Part shown: piece by piece, positions 1 through 7,913 of the stretch | How positions within the stretch are numbered: the stretch's first letter is position 1 | Layout of the letters: each line of letters begins with the position of its first letter | From: JAWKWH01 sp041397625 | Lineage (GTDB): Bacteria; Pseudomonadota; Alphaproteobacteria; Rhizobiales; Rhizobiaceae | Length of the DNA stretch: 64,000 nucleotides | Assembly (NCBI GenBank): GCA_041397625.1 | Contig: JAWKWH010000001.1 | Span: 558,001-622,000 of the forward strand | Reading direction: 5' to 3' | Program-made: the position numbers and the translations under genes | Notes under the pieces: generated by a model | Seen by the model: the letters and a program-made list of their open reading frames with translations, nothing else | Told to the model about the DNA's origin: nothing | The model's database searches: none

Positions 1-2
1 CT

Positions 3-68
3 TCCGCGCCTGCGACTGAGCTGACCGACGACGCCTTCCATCGCGCCGCCGTCGAAGCGGTCAGATAG
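3..68 (+). CDS. C-terminal end of an unidentified protein (truncated by window edge)
   Basis: An open frame enters from the left edge and ends at a TAG at 66-68. It gives about 21 residues ending in DDAFHRAAVEAVR, rich in Ala and charged residues as expected of a helical C-terminus. The next gene on the same strand starts about 100 bases later. Too little is visible to assign a family, and the frame could also be chance. Confidence 0.35.
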   Translation, partial: SAPATELTDDAFHRAAVEAVR

Positions 69-165
69 GCAGGCCTGCCGGAAAGGTCGCCGCCGATTGA
101 TTGCGGCCGCCCGTCTGCGCTACACGGGAAGAAAGAGCGTTCATCTCGAGACCGGAAACCCGTCC

Positions 166-402
166 ATGAAGCCTGTTTTCCTCCAACTGCAATGCGCGCC
201 CGGCAAGACCTACGAGGTCGCCGATGCGCTGTTCGAGCGCGAAATCGCCTCCGAGCTCTATTCGACCAGCGGCGACTACGACCTGCTTGCCAAGATCTAT
301 ATCGAGGAAGGCCAGGATGTCGGCAAATTCATCAACGAGAAGGTGCTGGACATTCCCGGCATCGTGCGTTCGCTGACGACGATGACGTTCACGGCCTTTT
401 AG
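166..402 (+). CDS. Stand-alone Lrp/AsnC ligand-binding (RAM) domain protein
   Basis: A 78-residue protein that is only the effector-binding half of the Lrp/AsnC family. It has the beta-alpha-beta-beta-alpha-beta pattern (KPVFLQLQCAPGKTYEVADAL, then SGDYDLLAKIYIEEGQDVGKFI, then GIVRSLTTMTF) and no helix-turn-helix. Such stand-alone RAM domains form rings and may bind amino acids, but their target is generally unknown. The ATG at 166 was chosen because the protein then begins at the first beta strand. The longer frame from 97 adds residues with no family character. It converges with the DUF1402 gene, whose stop lies 6 bases downstream. Confidence 0.8.
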   Translation: MKPVFLQLQCAPGKTYEVADALFEREIASELYSTSGDYDLLAKIYIEEGQDVGKFINEKVLDIPGIVRSLTTMTFTAF

Positions 403-408
403 CACCAC

Positions 409-1398
409 TCAAAACAGGGCGCGCAGTTCGTCGAGCCGGTCGTTAACCAGCCAGCCATAGTAGTTTTCCTGCGGCATACGCGGTTGCTCGCCCTTGGCGA
501 TGCGGTCTTCGTTCTCGGTTTTCAGGGCACGCGCCCGTTCTTCCGGATTGCCGAGATTGTAGAGCGTCGCGGTGATTCCCGGATTGGCGGAAATGTCGTA
601 GCCGGCGATATCGCGATAGGCCTCGATCGACTTGACGATCGTCGCCGCCACGTAAGGCAATGTCAGGTCGGGATCCATGATCGTCTTGTAGACCTTGCCT
701 GGATCGCGGTGGTCGAGGCGCGGGAAGCCCGAGACTTTCGCCACGATGTCGCTCATCTGCAGGGCGGTCAGCGGATTGAGCTGGCCAATGCCGAAGGTCT
801 GGCCGGCATAGAAGGGCTGGAAGAACACCGCCGAAAACCGGTCATTGGGATAGGCGGTGCCGCCGACGACCCGGCCGCGGAAGCGAGTGTTCCAGACCCG
901 CTCGCGGCAGATCCACAATTCGTAGCTGCCGGCAAGCCCGTGACATGGGGCAAATTGCGGCCGCTCGACGAAATCGCCGACGCTTTCGTTTTCATATTCG
1001 AAGCGGAGGCCGGAATTCACATAGGCGACCGCCTTGACGTAATAGGTCTGCAACCGGTCATAGGCGTCGACATTGTAGGTGTGCTCGCCGACGATGGCGC
1101 CGACGATATGCATCGGGTCGATGCCGTAGTCCTTTGCCGCGGCGGCGATCTTGCGACGCAGCGCCCGGTCGCGCTTCAAAAGCGCGACCACCTTGGCGTA
1201 TTTGGCGTCATAGGTGGTCTTGAGCGCCTGCGTGCGCCGGGCCGAGGCGCCGGGTACCGCTGGCTGCTCGACATTGCGGTTGCCGGGCGGAACCTTGACG
1301 GTCGCATGGGCAGCACCGGCGCAAAAGCACAATACCGCGACCGCGGCGGCCCGGGCCGCCGTCCGAAATCTGTCTGCGGAGAAAACGCCGTTGCCCAC
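409..1398 (-). CDS. DUF1402 family exported protein, lysozyme/transglycosylase-like
   Basis: A 329-residue protein of the rhizobial DUF1402 family, which has no assigned function. The N-terminus (basic residues, then AAAVAVLCFCAGAAHA) is a signal peptide cut near residue 32, so the protein should be periplasmic. The mature part shows an order of motifs like that of SLT-type lytic transglycosylases: a Glu in IVGEHTYN (E105), GIGQLNP (203-209, compare GLMQ), and LYNLG (279-283, compare AYNAG). That similarity is my inference from motif spacing and is not established. The gene lies 96 bases downstream of hslU on the same strand, a neighbourhood conserved in rhizobia, and may be co-transcribed with hslVU. 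Confidence 0.85.
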   Translation of the reverse strand: MGNGVFSADRFRTAARAAAVAVLCFCAGAAHATVKVPPGNRNVEQPAVPGASARRTQALKTTYDAKYAKVVALLKRDRALRRKIAAAAKDYGIDPMHIVGAIVGEHTYNVDAYDRLQTYYVKAVAYVNSGLRFEYENESVGDFVERPQFAPCHGLAGSYELWICRERVWNTRFRGRVVGGTAYPNDRFSAVFFQPFYAGQTFGIGQLNPLTALQMSDIVAKVSGFPRLDHRDPGKVYKTIMDPDLTLPYVAATIVKSIEAYRDIAGYDISANPGITATLYNLGNPEERARALKTENEDRIAKGEQPRMPQENYYGWLVNDRLDELRALF

Positions 1399-1494
1399 CG
1401 CGCCCTGTTCCTCGTCTGCCTACGATCCATATGCACCGATCGGGCGGCGCGATAAAGGGCAGGACGGCTGCACGGCCGCCCGCCAGGCACACGT

Positions 1495-2799
1495 CTACAG
1501 GATAAATCGCGACAAATCTGTGTTTTTCGCCATGTCGCCGACATTCCTGGCCACATAGTCGGCGTCGACTGTGACTTTTTTGCCCGCCTTGTCGGGGGCG
1601 TTGAACGAGATGTCGTCGAGTACGCGTTCCATCACCGTCTGCAGACGCCTGGCGCCGATATTCTCGACACTGGCGTTGAGATCGACGGCGATGCCGGCGA
1701 GACTGTCGATGGCGTCGTCGGTGAATTCAAGCGTCACGCCTTCGGTCGCCATCAGCGCCACATATTGCTTGATCAGGCTTGCCTCGGTCTCGGTCAGGAT
1801 GCGGCGGAAATCCTCCTTCTCCAGCGCGCGCAGCTCGACGCGGATCGGCAGCCGCCCCTGCAGCTCCGGCAGTAGGTCCGACGGTTTCGACACGTGAAAG
1901 GCGCCCGAGGCGATGAACAGGATGTGGTCGGTCTTCACCGGCCCGTACTTCGTGGCCACCGTGGTGCCTTCGACCAGCGGCAACAGATCGCGCTGCACGC
2001 CTTCACGGCTGACGCCGGCACCCATGCTACCGTCGCGCGCGGCGATCTTGTCGATCTCGTCGAGAAACACGATGCCGTCATTCTGCGTCGCGGTCAGCGC
2101 CTCCCCGGTGATCGCCTCCTGGTCGAGCAGTTTCTCGGCCTCGTCATTGACCAGCAGTTCGTGCGAATCGCGCACCGTCATCTGACGCGTCTTGGTGCGC
2201 TGGCCGAGCGCCTTGCCCAGCATGTCGTTGAGGTTGAGCACGCCAATATTGGCGCCGGGCATGCCGGGAATCTCGAAATTCGGCATGCCGCCGGTATCGG
2301 CGACCTCGATCTCGATTTCCTTGTCGTCGAGTTCGCCGTTGCGCAGCTTCTTGCGGAACGAGTCGCGCGTTGCCGGGCTCGCCGTGTTGCCGACCAGGGC
2401 ATCGAGCACCCGTTCCTCGGCGTTGATGTGGGCGCGCGCTTTCACTTCCTCGCGCTTCCTGACCTTGATGAGCCCGATGGCAACCTCGACGAGATCGCGG
2501 ACGATCTGCTCGACATCGCGGCCGACATAGCCGACCTCGGTGAACTTCGTCGCCTCGACCTTGATGAACGGCGCGCCGGCGAGCTTGGCCAGGCGGCGCG
2601 AAATCTCCGTCTTGCCGACGCCGGTCGGGCCGATCATCAGGATGTTCTTCGGCATCACCTCCTCGCGCATGTCGCCTTCGAGCTGCTGGCGGCGCCAGCG
2701 GTTTCTGAGCGCGATCGCCACGGCGCGCTTGGCGTCTTTCTGGCCGATGATGAAGCGGTCGAGTTCGGAGACGATCTCGCGCGGGGAGAATGTCGTCAT
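1495..2799 (-). CDS. hslU: ATP-dependent protease ATPase subunit HslU
   Basis: A 434-residue AAA+ unfoldase that feeds substrates to the HslV peptidase in the cytoplasmic HslUV (ClpYQ) heat-shock protease. Visible are the Walker A motif GPTGVGKT at 57-64, the pore motif GYVGRDV near 90, the inserted I domain (about 110-230), Walker B with IVFLDEIDKI near 245, and the conserved C-terminal end DLSRFIL that docks into HslV. The length is normal for the family. It follows hslV after an 84-base gap on the same strand and is surely in the same operon. Confidence 0.98.
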   Translation of the reverse strand: MTTFSPREIVSELDRFIIGQKDAKRAVAIALRNRWRRQQLEGDMREEVMPKNILMIGPTGVGKTEISRRLAKLAGAPFIKVEATKFTEVGYVGRDVEQIVRDLVEVAIGLIKVRKREEVKARAHINAEERVLDALVGNTASPATRDSFRKKLRNGELDDKEIEIEVADTGGMPNFEIPGMPGANIGVLNLNDMLGKALGQRTKTRQMTVRDSHELLVNDEAEKLLDQEAITGEALTATQNDGIVFLDEIDKIAARDGSMGAGVSREGVQRDLLPLVEGTTVATKYGPVKTDHILFIASGAFHVSKPSDLLPELQGRLPIRVELRALEKEDFRRILTETEASLIKQYVALMATEGVTLEFTDDAIDSLAGIAVDLNASVENIGARRLQTVMERVLDDISFNAPDKAGKKVTVDADYVARNVGDMAKNTDLSRFIL

Positions 2800-2883
2800 G
2801 TGCGTGTTCCGTTTTCTGCGGTGGAAACTGGTGTGGCTGTCGGCGCTACGGACCCGGGCGATCGCGATGCGGAGCCGGCCGCG

Positions 2884-3444
2884 TCAGGCCGCATCGAGCG
2901 TTTCGACCACGAAGTTCGAATTCGTGTAGACGCAGATCTCGGCGGCGATCTCCATCGCCTTGCGGGCGATCGTCTCGGCGTCGAGATCCGAATCCTGCAG
3001 AGCCCGCGCCGCGGCAAGGGCAAAATTGCCGCCCGAACCGATGGCCATGACGCCGTGTTCCGGCTCGAGCACGTCGCCGGTGCCGGTAATGGCAAGGCTC
3101 ACATCCTTGTCGGCGACCAGCATCATCGCTTCCAGCCGGCGCAGATAGCGGTCGGTGCGCCAGTCCTTGGCGAGCTCCACGCAGGCGCGGGTCAGTTGCC
3201 CGGGATACTGCTCCAGCTTGGCCTCCAGCCGCTCCAGGAGCGTGAAGGCGTCGGCGGTGGCGCCGGCAAAACCGGCAATCACCGCGCCATCCTTGCCGAT
3301 GCGGCGCACCTTGCGCGCATTGCCCTTCATCACCGTCTGACCGAGCGAGACCTGGCCGTCGCCGGCGATCACCACCTTGCCGCCCTTGCGGACGGTGACG
3401 ATGGTTGTGGCATGCATGGAGGGGGGCGACGAGTGATCGGCCAT
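2884..3444 (-). CDS. hslV: ATP-dependent protease peptidase subunit HslV
   Basis: A 186-residue proteasome-beta-like threonine peptidase that forms the proteolytic core of HslUV. The mature enzyme should begin at the TTIVTVRKGG segment. The catalytic Thr is preceded by a short leader of about 12 residues (MADHSSPPSMHA), as in several Hyphomicrobiales relatives, which implies autoprocessing. GDGQVSLGQTVMK and the Gly-rich GSGGNFALAAARAL are family landmarks. The start at 3444 is supported by a good Shine-Dalgarno (AAAGGAG) just upstream. It leads the hslVU operon and is divergent from hisB. Confidence 0.97.
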   Translation of the reverse strand: MADHSSPPSMHATTIVTVRKGGKVVIAGDGQVSLGQTVMKGNARKVRRIGKDGAVIAGFAGATADAFTLLERLEAKLEQYPGQLTRACVELAKDWRTDRYLRRLEAMMLVADKDVSLAITGTGDVLEPEHGVMAIGSGGNFALAAARALQDSDLDAETIARKAMEIAAEICVYTNSNFVVETLDAA

Positions 3445-3514
3445 GAAAAGCTCCTTTCGGCGATACCGGCGGCGCTCGCAAGCCGCAGCGCCGGAACCCC
3501 TTTGAATGCGGTCT

Positions 3515-3542
3515 TATGTATGAAGGCCGGCGCGGATTGCAA
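3515..3542 (-). promoter_or_regulatory. Candidate promoter of the hslVU operon
   Basis: On the minus strand TTGCAA (3542-3537) and TACATA (3520-3515) are separated by 16 bases and lie about 70 bases upstream of the hslV start. This could be a housekeeping or heat-shock (RpoH) type promoter. The assignment is by eye only, and the stretch 3445-3642 shows no gene. Confidence 0.3.
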
Positions 3543-3642
3543 ACCGGAAAAATATCGCGGTTAACGCTGGCGGAGCCGGGCAACTGGCAATAAGGAGACG
3601 GTGTTGCTAGAAACCCAGCGCTTCCAGCAGGGAATTTCCGCC

Positions 3643-4254
3643 ATGAGCGAAAACAGGATCGGCCGGCGCGCCGAGGTGAGCCGCAAGACCAGCGAAACGG
3701 ACATCGCCGTCGCCATCGATCTCGACGGCACCGGCTCGTTCGAGATTTCCACCGGCGTCGGCTTTTTCGACCATATGCTGGAACAGCTGTCGAAACACGC
3801 CTTGATCGACATGCGCGTCAACGCCGCTGGCGACCTGCATATCGACGACCACCACACGGTCGAGGACACCGGCATCGCGCTCGGACAGGCGGTCGCCGGG
3901 GCGCTCGGCGAGCGGCGCGGCATCAACCGCTACGCCTCCATCGACCTTGCCATGGACGAGACCATGACCAAGGCGGCGGTCGACGTTTCCGGCCGGCCGT
4001 TCCTGGTCTGGAACGTGGTCTTTCCAACCGCCAAGATCGGCACGTTCGACACCGAACTGGTGCGCGAGTTCTTCCAGGCTTTCTCGCAGCATGCCGGCAT
4101 CACGCTGCATGTGCTGAACCACTACGGCGCCAACAGCCACCACATCGCCGAAACCTGTTTCAAGGCGGTGGCGCGCGCGCTGCGCCACGCCGTCGAGGCC
4201 GATCCGCGCAATGCCGGCGCGGTGCCGTCGACCAAGGGCACGCTGAAGGGCTGA
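3643..4254 (+). CDS. hisB: Imidazoleglycerol-phosphate dehydratase
   Basis: A 203-residue enzyme catalysing the sixth step of histidine synthesis (IGP to imidazole acetol phosphate), using a manganese cluster. The two metal-binding motifs typical of HisB are present: DDHHTVEDTGIALGQ near residues 63-77 and the later NSHHIAETCFKA. The protein is the monofunctional form without the HisB phosphatase domain. The ATG at 3643 (MSENRIGRRAEV) fits the family. A GTG 42 bases upstream would add an unconserved leader. It opens the his gene run and lies 6 bases before the DUF2628 gene. Confidence 0.97.
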   Translation: MSENRIGRRAEVSRKTSETDIAVAIDLDGTGSFEISTGVGFFDHMLEQLSKHALIDMRVNAAGDLHIDDHHTVEDTGIALGQAVAGALGERRGINRYASIDLAMDETMTKAAVDVSGRPFLVWNVVFPTAKIGTFDTELVREFFQAFSQHAGITLHVLNHYGANSHHIAETCFKAVARALRHAVEADPRNAGAVPSTKGTLKG

Positions 4255-4260
4255 ACGCTG

Positions 4261-4743
4261 ATGGCCGCCTTCGTGGTAATGGACCGAAACGAGGCCGAAG
4301 CCGGCGCGAATGCGACATTCGTGCGCGACGGCTTTTCCGTCATCGCGCTGATCGCGCCGGTCATCTGGCTGTTGTGGCACCGGCTGTGGATCGAGGCGTT
4401 TGTCGCCCTTGCCGCTGCCGCCGGACTGGCGGCGCTCGGCACGGTGGCGGGTTTCGAGAACACAGCGCCGCTTCTGTCCTTCCTGGTGTCGGTCTTCGTC
4501 GCGCTCGAAGGACCGCAACTGCGCGTCGCCGCGCTGGAACGGCGCGGGCTGCATCACGCGGCGACGGTTGAGGCCGACAATGCCGCCGACGCTGAGCTGA
4601 AGTACTTTGCCCGCGCTCCCGCTACGGCGGCCGGTAGACCGGTCGTTCCTCCGGGCCGTCCGGCGCTTCCGGCGCCCGTGATGAGGCCGGCGGCCATGTC
4701 TGGCCCGGCGCTCGGGCTCCTCGACTATCCGGGCGCGCGCTGA
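4261..4743 (+). CDS. DUF2628 family small membrane protein
   Basis: A 160-residue protein with a hydrophilic N-terminus, then two or three hydrophobic segments (VIALIAPVIWLLWHRLWIEAFVALAAAAGLAAL at about 22-55, and LLSFLVSVFVALEG at about 68-82), then a Pro/Ala-rich tail. It matches the DUF2628 family, often found between hisB and hisH in rhizobia, with no known role. Its stop overlaps the hisH start by one base (TGATG), so it is translationally coupled to the his genes. Confidence 0.8.
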   Translation: MAAFVVMDRNEAEAGANATFVRDGFSVIALIAPVIWLLWHRLWIEAFVALAAAAGLAALGTVAGFENTAPLLSFLVSVFVALEGPQLRVAALERRGLHHAATVEADNAADAELKYFARAPATAAGRPVVPPGRPALPAPVMRPAAMSGPALGLLDYPGAR

Positions 4744-5393
4744 TGCGGGTGGCGATCATCGACTACGGCTCGGGCAACCTGCGCTCGGCGACCAAGGCCT
4801 TCGAGCGCGCCGCCCGCGAAAGCGGCATCGATGCCGAGATCGTGCTGACCGACGATGCCGAGACCGTGCGCGGCGCCGACCGTGTCGTGCTGCCGGGCGT
4901 CGGCGCGTTCGCCGACTGCCGCGCCGGTCTGGACGCGGTCGCCGGCATGCGCGAGGCCATCGACGAGGCGGCGGTGCGCCGCGGCCGGCCGTTTCTCGGC
5001 ATCTGCGTCGGCATGCAGCTGATGGCGGCGCGCGGGCTGGAAAAGGCCGTGACCGAGGGTTTCGGCTGGATCGCCGGCGACGTGGTCGAAATGCAGCCCG
5101 CCGATCCGGGCCTGAAAATTCCGCAGATCGGCTGGAACACGCTCGATCTCAAACGAGACCACCCGCTTTTTGCCGGCATCCCGACCGGGCCGGAAGGTCT
5201 GCACGCCTATTTCGTCCATTCCTACCACCTGGCGGCCGAGAACCGGGCCGATGTCGTCGCCACCTGCGACTATGGCGGGGCGATGACGGCCGCCGTCGCC
5301 CGCGACAATCTCGCCGGCACCCAGTTCCACCCCGAAAAGAGCCAGACGCTCGGCCTGGCGCTGATCGGCAATTTCCTGAGATGGGCGCCGTGA
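4743..5393 (+). CDS. hisH: Imidazole glycerol phosphate synthase, glutamine amidotransferase subunit HisH
   Basis: A 216-residue class I glutamine amidotransferase that supplies ammonia to HisF. The nucleophile elbow GICVGMQ holds Cys88, and the catalytic His/Glu are in FHPEKSQ near the C-terminus. The N-terminal IDYGSGNLRS is characteristic of HisH. The start overlaps the DUF2628 stop, and the gene end overlaps the hisA start by 13 bases, so the genes are tightly coupled. Confidence 0.97.
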   Translation: MRVAIIDYGSGNLRSATKAFERAARESGIDAEIVLTDDAETVRGADRVVLPGVGAFADCRAGLDAVAGMREAIDEAAVRRGRPFLGICVGMQLMAARGLEKAVTEGFGWIAGDVVEMQPADPGLKIPQIGWNTLDLKRDHPLFAGIPTGPEGLHAYFVHSYHLAAENRADVVATCDYGGAMTAAVARDNLAGTQFHPEKSQTLGLALIGNFLRWAP

Positions 5394-6166
5394 ACAAGCA
5401 GAAAATCCTCTTTCCCGCCATCGACCTGAAGGCCGGCAGATGCGTCCGCCTCAAGCTCGGCGACATGAAGACCGCGAAAATCTACAACAAAGACCCGGCC
5501 GCGCAGGCGAAAGCCTTCGAGGAGCAGGGCTTTTCCTGGCTGCATGTGGTCGATCTCGACGGTGCCTTCGCCGGCAAGTCGAAGAACGGCAGCGCGGTCG
5601 AGGCGATCCTGAAGGCGACGAAAAACCCGGTACAGCTCGGCGGCGGCATCCGCACGCTCGAGCACATCGAAAACTGGCTCGAAAAGGGCCTTGCCCGCGT
5701 CATCCTCGGCACGGTGGCGGTGCGCGACCCCGACCTGGTGAAGCAGGCCTGCGAGGCGTTCCCCGGCCGCATCGCCGTCGGCATCGATGCCAAGGGCGGC
5801 AAGGTGGCGGTCGAGGGCTGGGCCGAGGCCTCCGAACTCGGCGTGGTCGAACTGGCGAAGCGCTTCGAGGGCGCCGGCGTCGCCGCCATCATCCATACCG
5901 ACATCGACCGCGACGGCGTGCTTGCCGGCATCAACTGGGAGGCGACGATCGATCTCGCCAATGCGGTGTCGATCCCCGTTATCGCTTCCGGCGGGCTTGC
6001 CTCGCTGGCCGACGTGGTGCGCATGACCTTTGCCGACGCGGCGAAGCTGGAAGGCGCGATTTCCGGCCGCGCGCTCTATGACGGCCGCATCGATCCGGCC
6101 GAGGCACTGGCGGTGCTCAGAGGCGACAGGCCGGAAACGGCGCTGTTCGAGGAAAAACCCCGGTAG
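5381..6166 (+). CDS. hisA: Phosphoribosylformimino-5-aminoimidazole carboxamide ribotide isomerase HisA
   Basis: A 261-residue TIM-barrel isomerase of histidine synthesis. FPAIDLKAGRCVRL carries the first catalytic Asp, GGGIRT the phosphate-binding loop, and HTDIDRDG the second catalytic Asp. The start used is the ATG at 5381, which overlaps hisH. A GTG at 5390 is an alternative. In other rhizobia hisF follows directly, but here a DUF3800 gene on the opposite strand intervenes. Confidence 0.97.
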   Translation: MGAVNKQKILFPAIDLKAGRCVRLKLGDMKTAKIYNKDPAAQAKAFEEQGFSWLHVVDLDGAFAGKSKNGSAVEAILKATKNPVQLGGGIRTLEHIENWLEKGLARVILGTVAVRDPDLVKQACEAFPGRIAVGIDAKGGKVAVEGWAEASELGVVELAKRFEGAGVAAIIHTDIDRDGVLAGINWEATIDLANAVSIPVIASGGLASLADVVRMTFADAAKLEGAISGRALYDGRIDPAEALAVLRGDRPETALFEEKPR

Positions 6167-6222
6167 CGGACGTCACCAGGACCGGATTTGGCAAGCGTTT
6201 GAATCACTTAGCGGTCTTGTGT

Positions 6223-6250
6223 GTAAGATATTGAAAGCATTGAATCTTAC
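6223..6250. repeat. Inverted repeat in the AT-rich segment after hisA
   Basis: GTAAGAT (6223-6229) and ATCTTAC (6244-6250) are perfect 7-base arms around a 14-base loop that itself holds a partial repeat (ATTGAAAGC / ATTGAATC). The surrounding stretch 6180-6300 is about 40% GC, far below its neighbours. There is no T-run on either side, so it does not look like a terminator. It may be a remnant of the element that brought in the DUF3800 gene. The region 6167-6301 contains no gene. Confidence 0.35.
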
Positions 6251-6301
6251 CTTCCGAAATAGTATATTGTTATCAAATGGATTGGGATTTCCCGGTCGGC
6301 G

Positions 6302-7078
6302 CTAGGCCTCGGAGTAGTCCGAGGCCTTTCGCTTTTCCGGAATATGTATGCCGCGGCTCGGCCTGGAGAATTTTCGGTTCCGGTAGATCTTCTTCACAAT
6401 CAGATCAAATGCCCTGTTCGGCTGTCCGGGCCTGAACATTTTCAGGCCGATCGGTCTTGCCGTCAAATCGGCAATCTGCATGCCGGTGGAGTTCGCCCGC
6501 TTGTCGGAGAAGTGAATGTTGAACCCTTCCAGCGGCATACCCAGATCATTTTCACCATCGACGAGCCTTCTGAATTCCAACTCCAGATCGGCATCCTCCC
6601 GAGCACCGCGTTTCTCGAACACGAAATAGGTGCGCTTGCCGACTTCGTTCCGGGCGCTTAAGAAGCGGAAAGCCTGTTGAAGGCAAATCCGAAGCGAGAT
6701 CGCATATGGGTTTTCGGGAAACAGGTCCTGCCGCAACTCCGGTTTGTAGATGACGGTTGCAGATATCCTGAAGGGCGACGATTCAAGAGCGGTCGACAGA
6801 TCCCGCATGAATGAAGCTCGAACCTCGGAATTGTTGAGAATCCGAAAGTCGCCGACCTGTTTGCGGATATCCCTTTCATGCAACACCGTGGCGTCATGTC
6901 CAAAATAGGCAAACTTGAGGCGCTGAAATTTTGGGACAATACGAGAACAGTAAGTTGACTTTGAGAATCCGCAGAGTGCCAGAACAAATACAGGATAGGT
7001 CGGATCGACCGACGTCAGCGAATGATCTCCGCTTTCGTCGGCGTAGAATATGTACTTCCCTTCGTTTTGCCGGAACAT
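6302..7078 (-). CDS. DUF3800 domain-containing protein
   Basis: A 258-residue protein with the hallmark N-terminal motif FYADESGDH (about 11-19) of DUF3800, an RNase H-like fold family found on mobile elements and next to defence genes, with no settled function. Other acidic and His residues that could complete a metal site are in VLHERDIR and near the end in MQIADLTARPIGLKMF (about 205-220). Parts of the gene are about 40-55% GC against roughly 65% for its neighbours, and it lies antisense inside the his operon, which points to horizontal gain. The start at 7078 lacks a strong ribosome site. It is divergent from hisF by 45 bases. Confidence 0.85.
   Translation of the reverse strand: MFRQNEGKYIFYADESGDHSLTSVDPTYPVFVLALCGFSKSTYCSRIVPKFQRLKFAYFGHDATVLHERDIRKQVGDFRILNNSEVRASFMRDLSTALESSPFRISATVIYKPELRQDLFPENPYAISLRICLQQAFRFLSARNEVGKRTYFVFEKRGAREDADLELEFRRLVDGENDLGMPLEGFNIHFSDKRANSTGMQIADLTARPIGLKMFRPGQPNRAFDLIVKKIYRNRKFSRPSRGIHIPEKRKASDYSEA
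6304..6336 (+). terminator. Hairpin terminator overlapping the DUF3800 stop codon
   Basis: AGGCCTCGGA (6304-6313), loop GTAG, TCCGAGGCCT (6318-6327) form a perfect 10-base stem followed on the plus strand by TTCGCTTTT. It should end transcripts coming from hisA. On the minus strand no T-run follows. It overlaps the last codons of the DUF3800 gene. Confidence 0.6.
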
Positions 7079-7123
7079 CGATTACCATTTTAAGCCTGCA
7101 GATCGCCGGTTAGAAGAAGAAAT

Positions 7124-7897
7124 ATGCTGAAAGCCCGTGTCATTCCCTGCCTCGACGTGCATGACGGCCGCGTCGTCAAGGGCGTCAACTTCGTCGACCT
7201 CGTCGACGCCGGCGATCCCGTCGAGGCGGCCAAGGCCTATGACACCGCCGGCGCCGACGAATTGTGCTTTCTCGACATCACCGCCAGCCATGAGGATCGC
7301 GACACGATCTACGACGTGGTGGCGCGCACCGCCGAACAGTGCTTCATGCCGCTGACCGTCGGCGGCGGCGTGCGCGCGGTCGCCGATATCCGCAAGCTGC
7401 TGCTTGCCGGCGCCGACAAGGTGTCGATCAACACCGCGGCGGTGAAGAACCCGGAATTCGTCGCGGAAGCCGCCGACAAATTCGGCAACCAGTGCATCGT
7501 CGTCGCCATCGACGCCAAGAAGGTGTCGGGCGAGGGCGAGGCGGACCGCTGGGAGATCTTCACCCATGGCGGCCGCGAGCCGACCGGCATCGACGCGGTC
7601 GGGTTCGCGCGCCGGGTGGTCGATCTCGGCGCCGGCGAGATCCTGCTCACTTCGATGGACCGCGACGGCACCAAGATCGGCTACGACCTGGCGCTGACCC
7701 GTACCATTGCCGATGCGGTATGCGTGCCGGTGATCGCGTCCGGCGGCGTCGGCGATCTCGAACATCTGGTCGAGGGCATTCGCGACGGCCATGCCACCGC
7801 CGTGCTGGCGGCCTCGATTTTCCACTTCGGCACCTATACGATCGCTGAAGCCAAGCAACACATGGCCGCCGCCGGCATACCAATGCGGCTCGCCTGA
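7124..7897 (+). CDS. hisF: Imidazole glycerol phosphate synthase cyclase subunit HisF
   Basis: A 257-residue TIM-barrel that, with HisH, makes imidazole glycerol phosphate and AICAR. RVIPCLDVHDGRVVKG holds the catalytic Asp11-type residue, GGGVRA a phosphate loop, and TSMDRDGTK the second catalytic Asp. Because the DUF3800 gene separates it from hisA, hisF probably relies on its own promoter or on readthrough. hisE follows 16 bases downstream. Confidence 0.97.
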   Translation: MLKARVIPCLDVHDGRVVKGVNFVDLVDAGDPVEAAKAYDTAGADELCFLDITASHEDRDTIYDVVARTAEQCFMPLTVGGGVRAVADIRKLLLAGADKVSINTAAVKNPEFVAEAADKFGNQCIVVAIDAKKVSGEGEADRWEIFTHGGREPTGIDAVGFARRVVDLGAGEILLTSMDRDGTKIGYDLALTRTIADAVCVPVIASGGVGDLEHLVEGIRDGHATAVLAASIFHFGTYTIAEAKQHMAAAGIPMRLA

Positions 7898-7913
7898 CAG
7901 CGAAAGACGAAGG

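Noticed and set aside
1894..3564. A 556-residue open frame on the plus strand across hslU-hslV
   Set aside because: It is antisense to two certain genes, shows no family pattern, and is the usual long shadow frame of high-GC DNA.
6167..7123. Insertion sequence or integron bounding the DUF3800 gene
   Set aside because: No transposase or integrase, no terminal inverted repeats at both edges and no clear target duplication could be seen.
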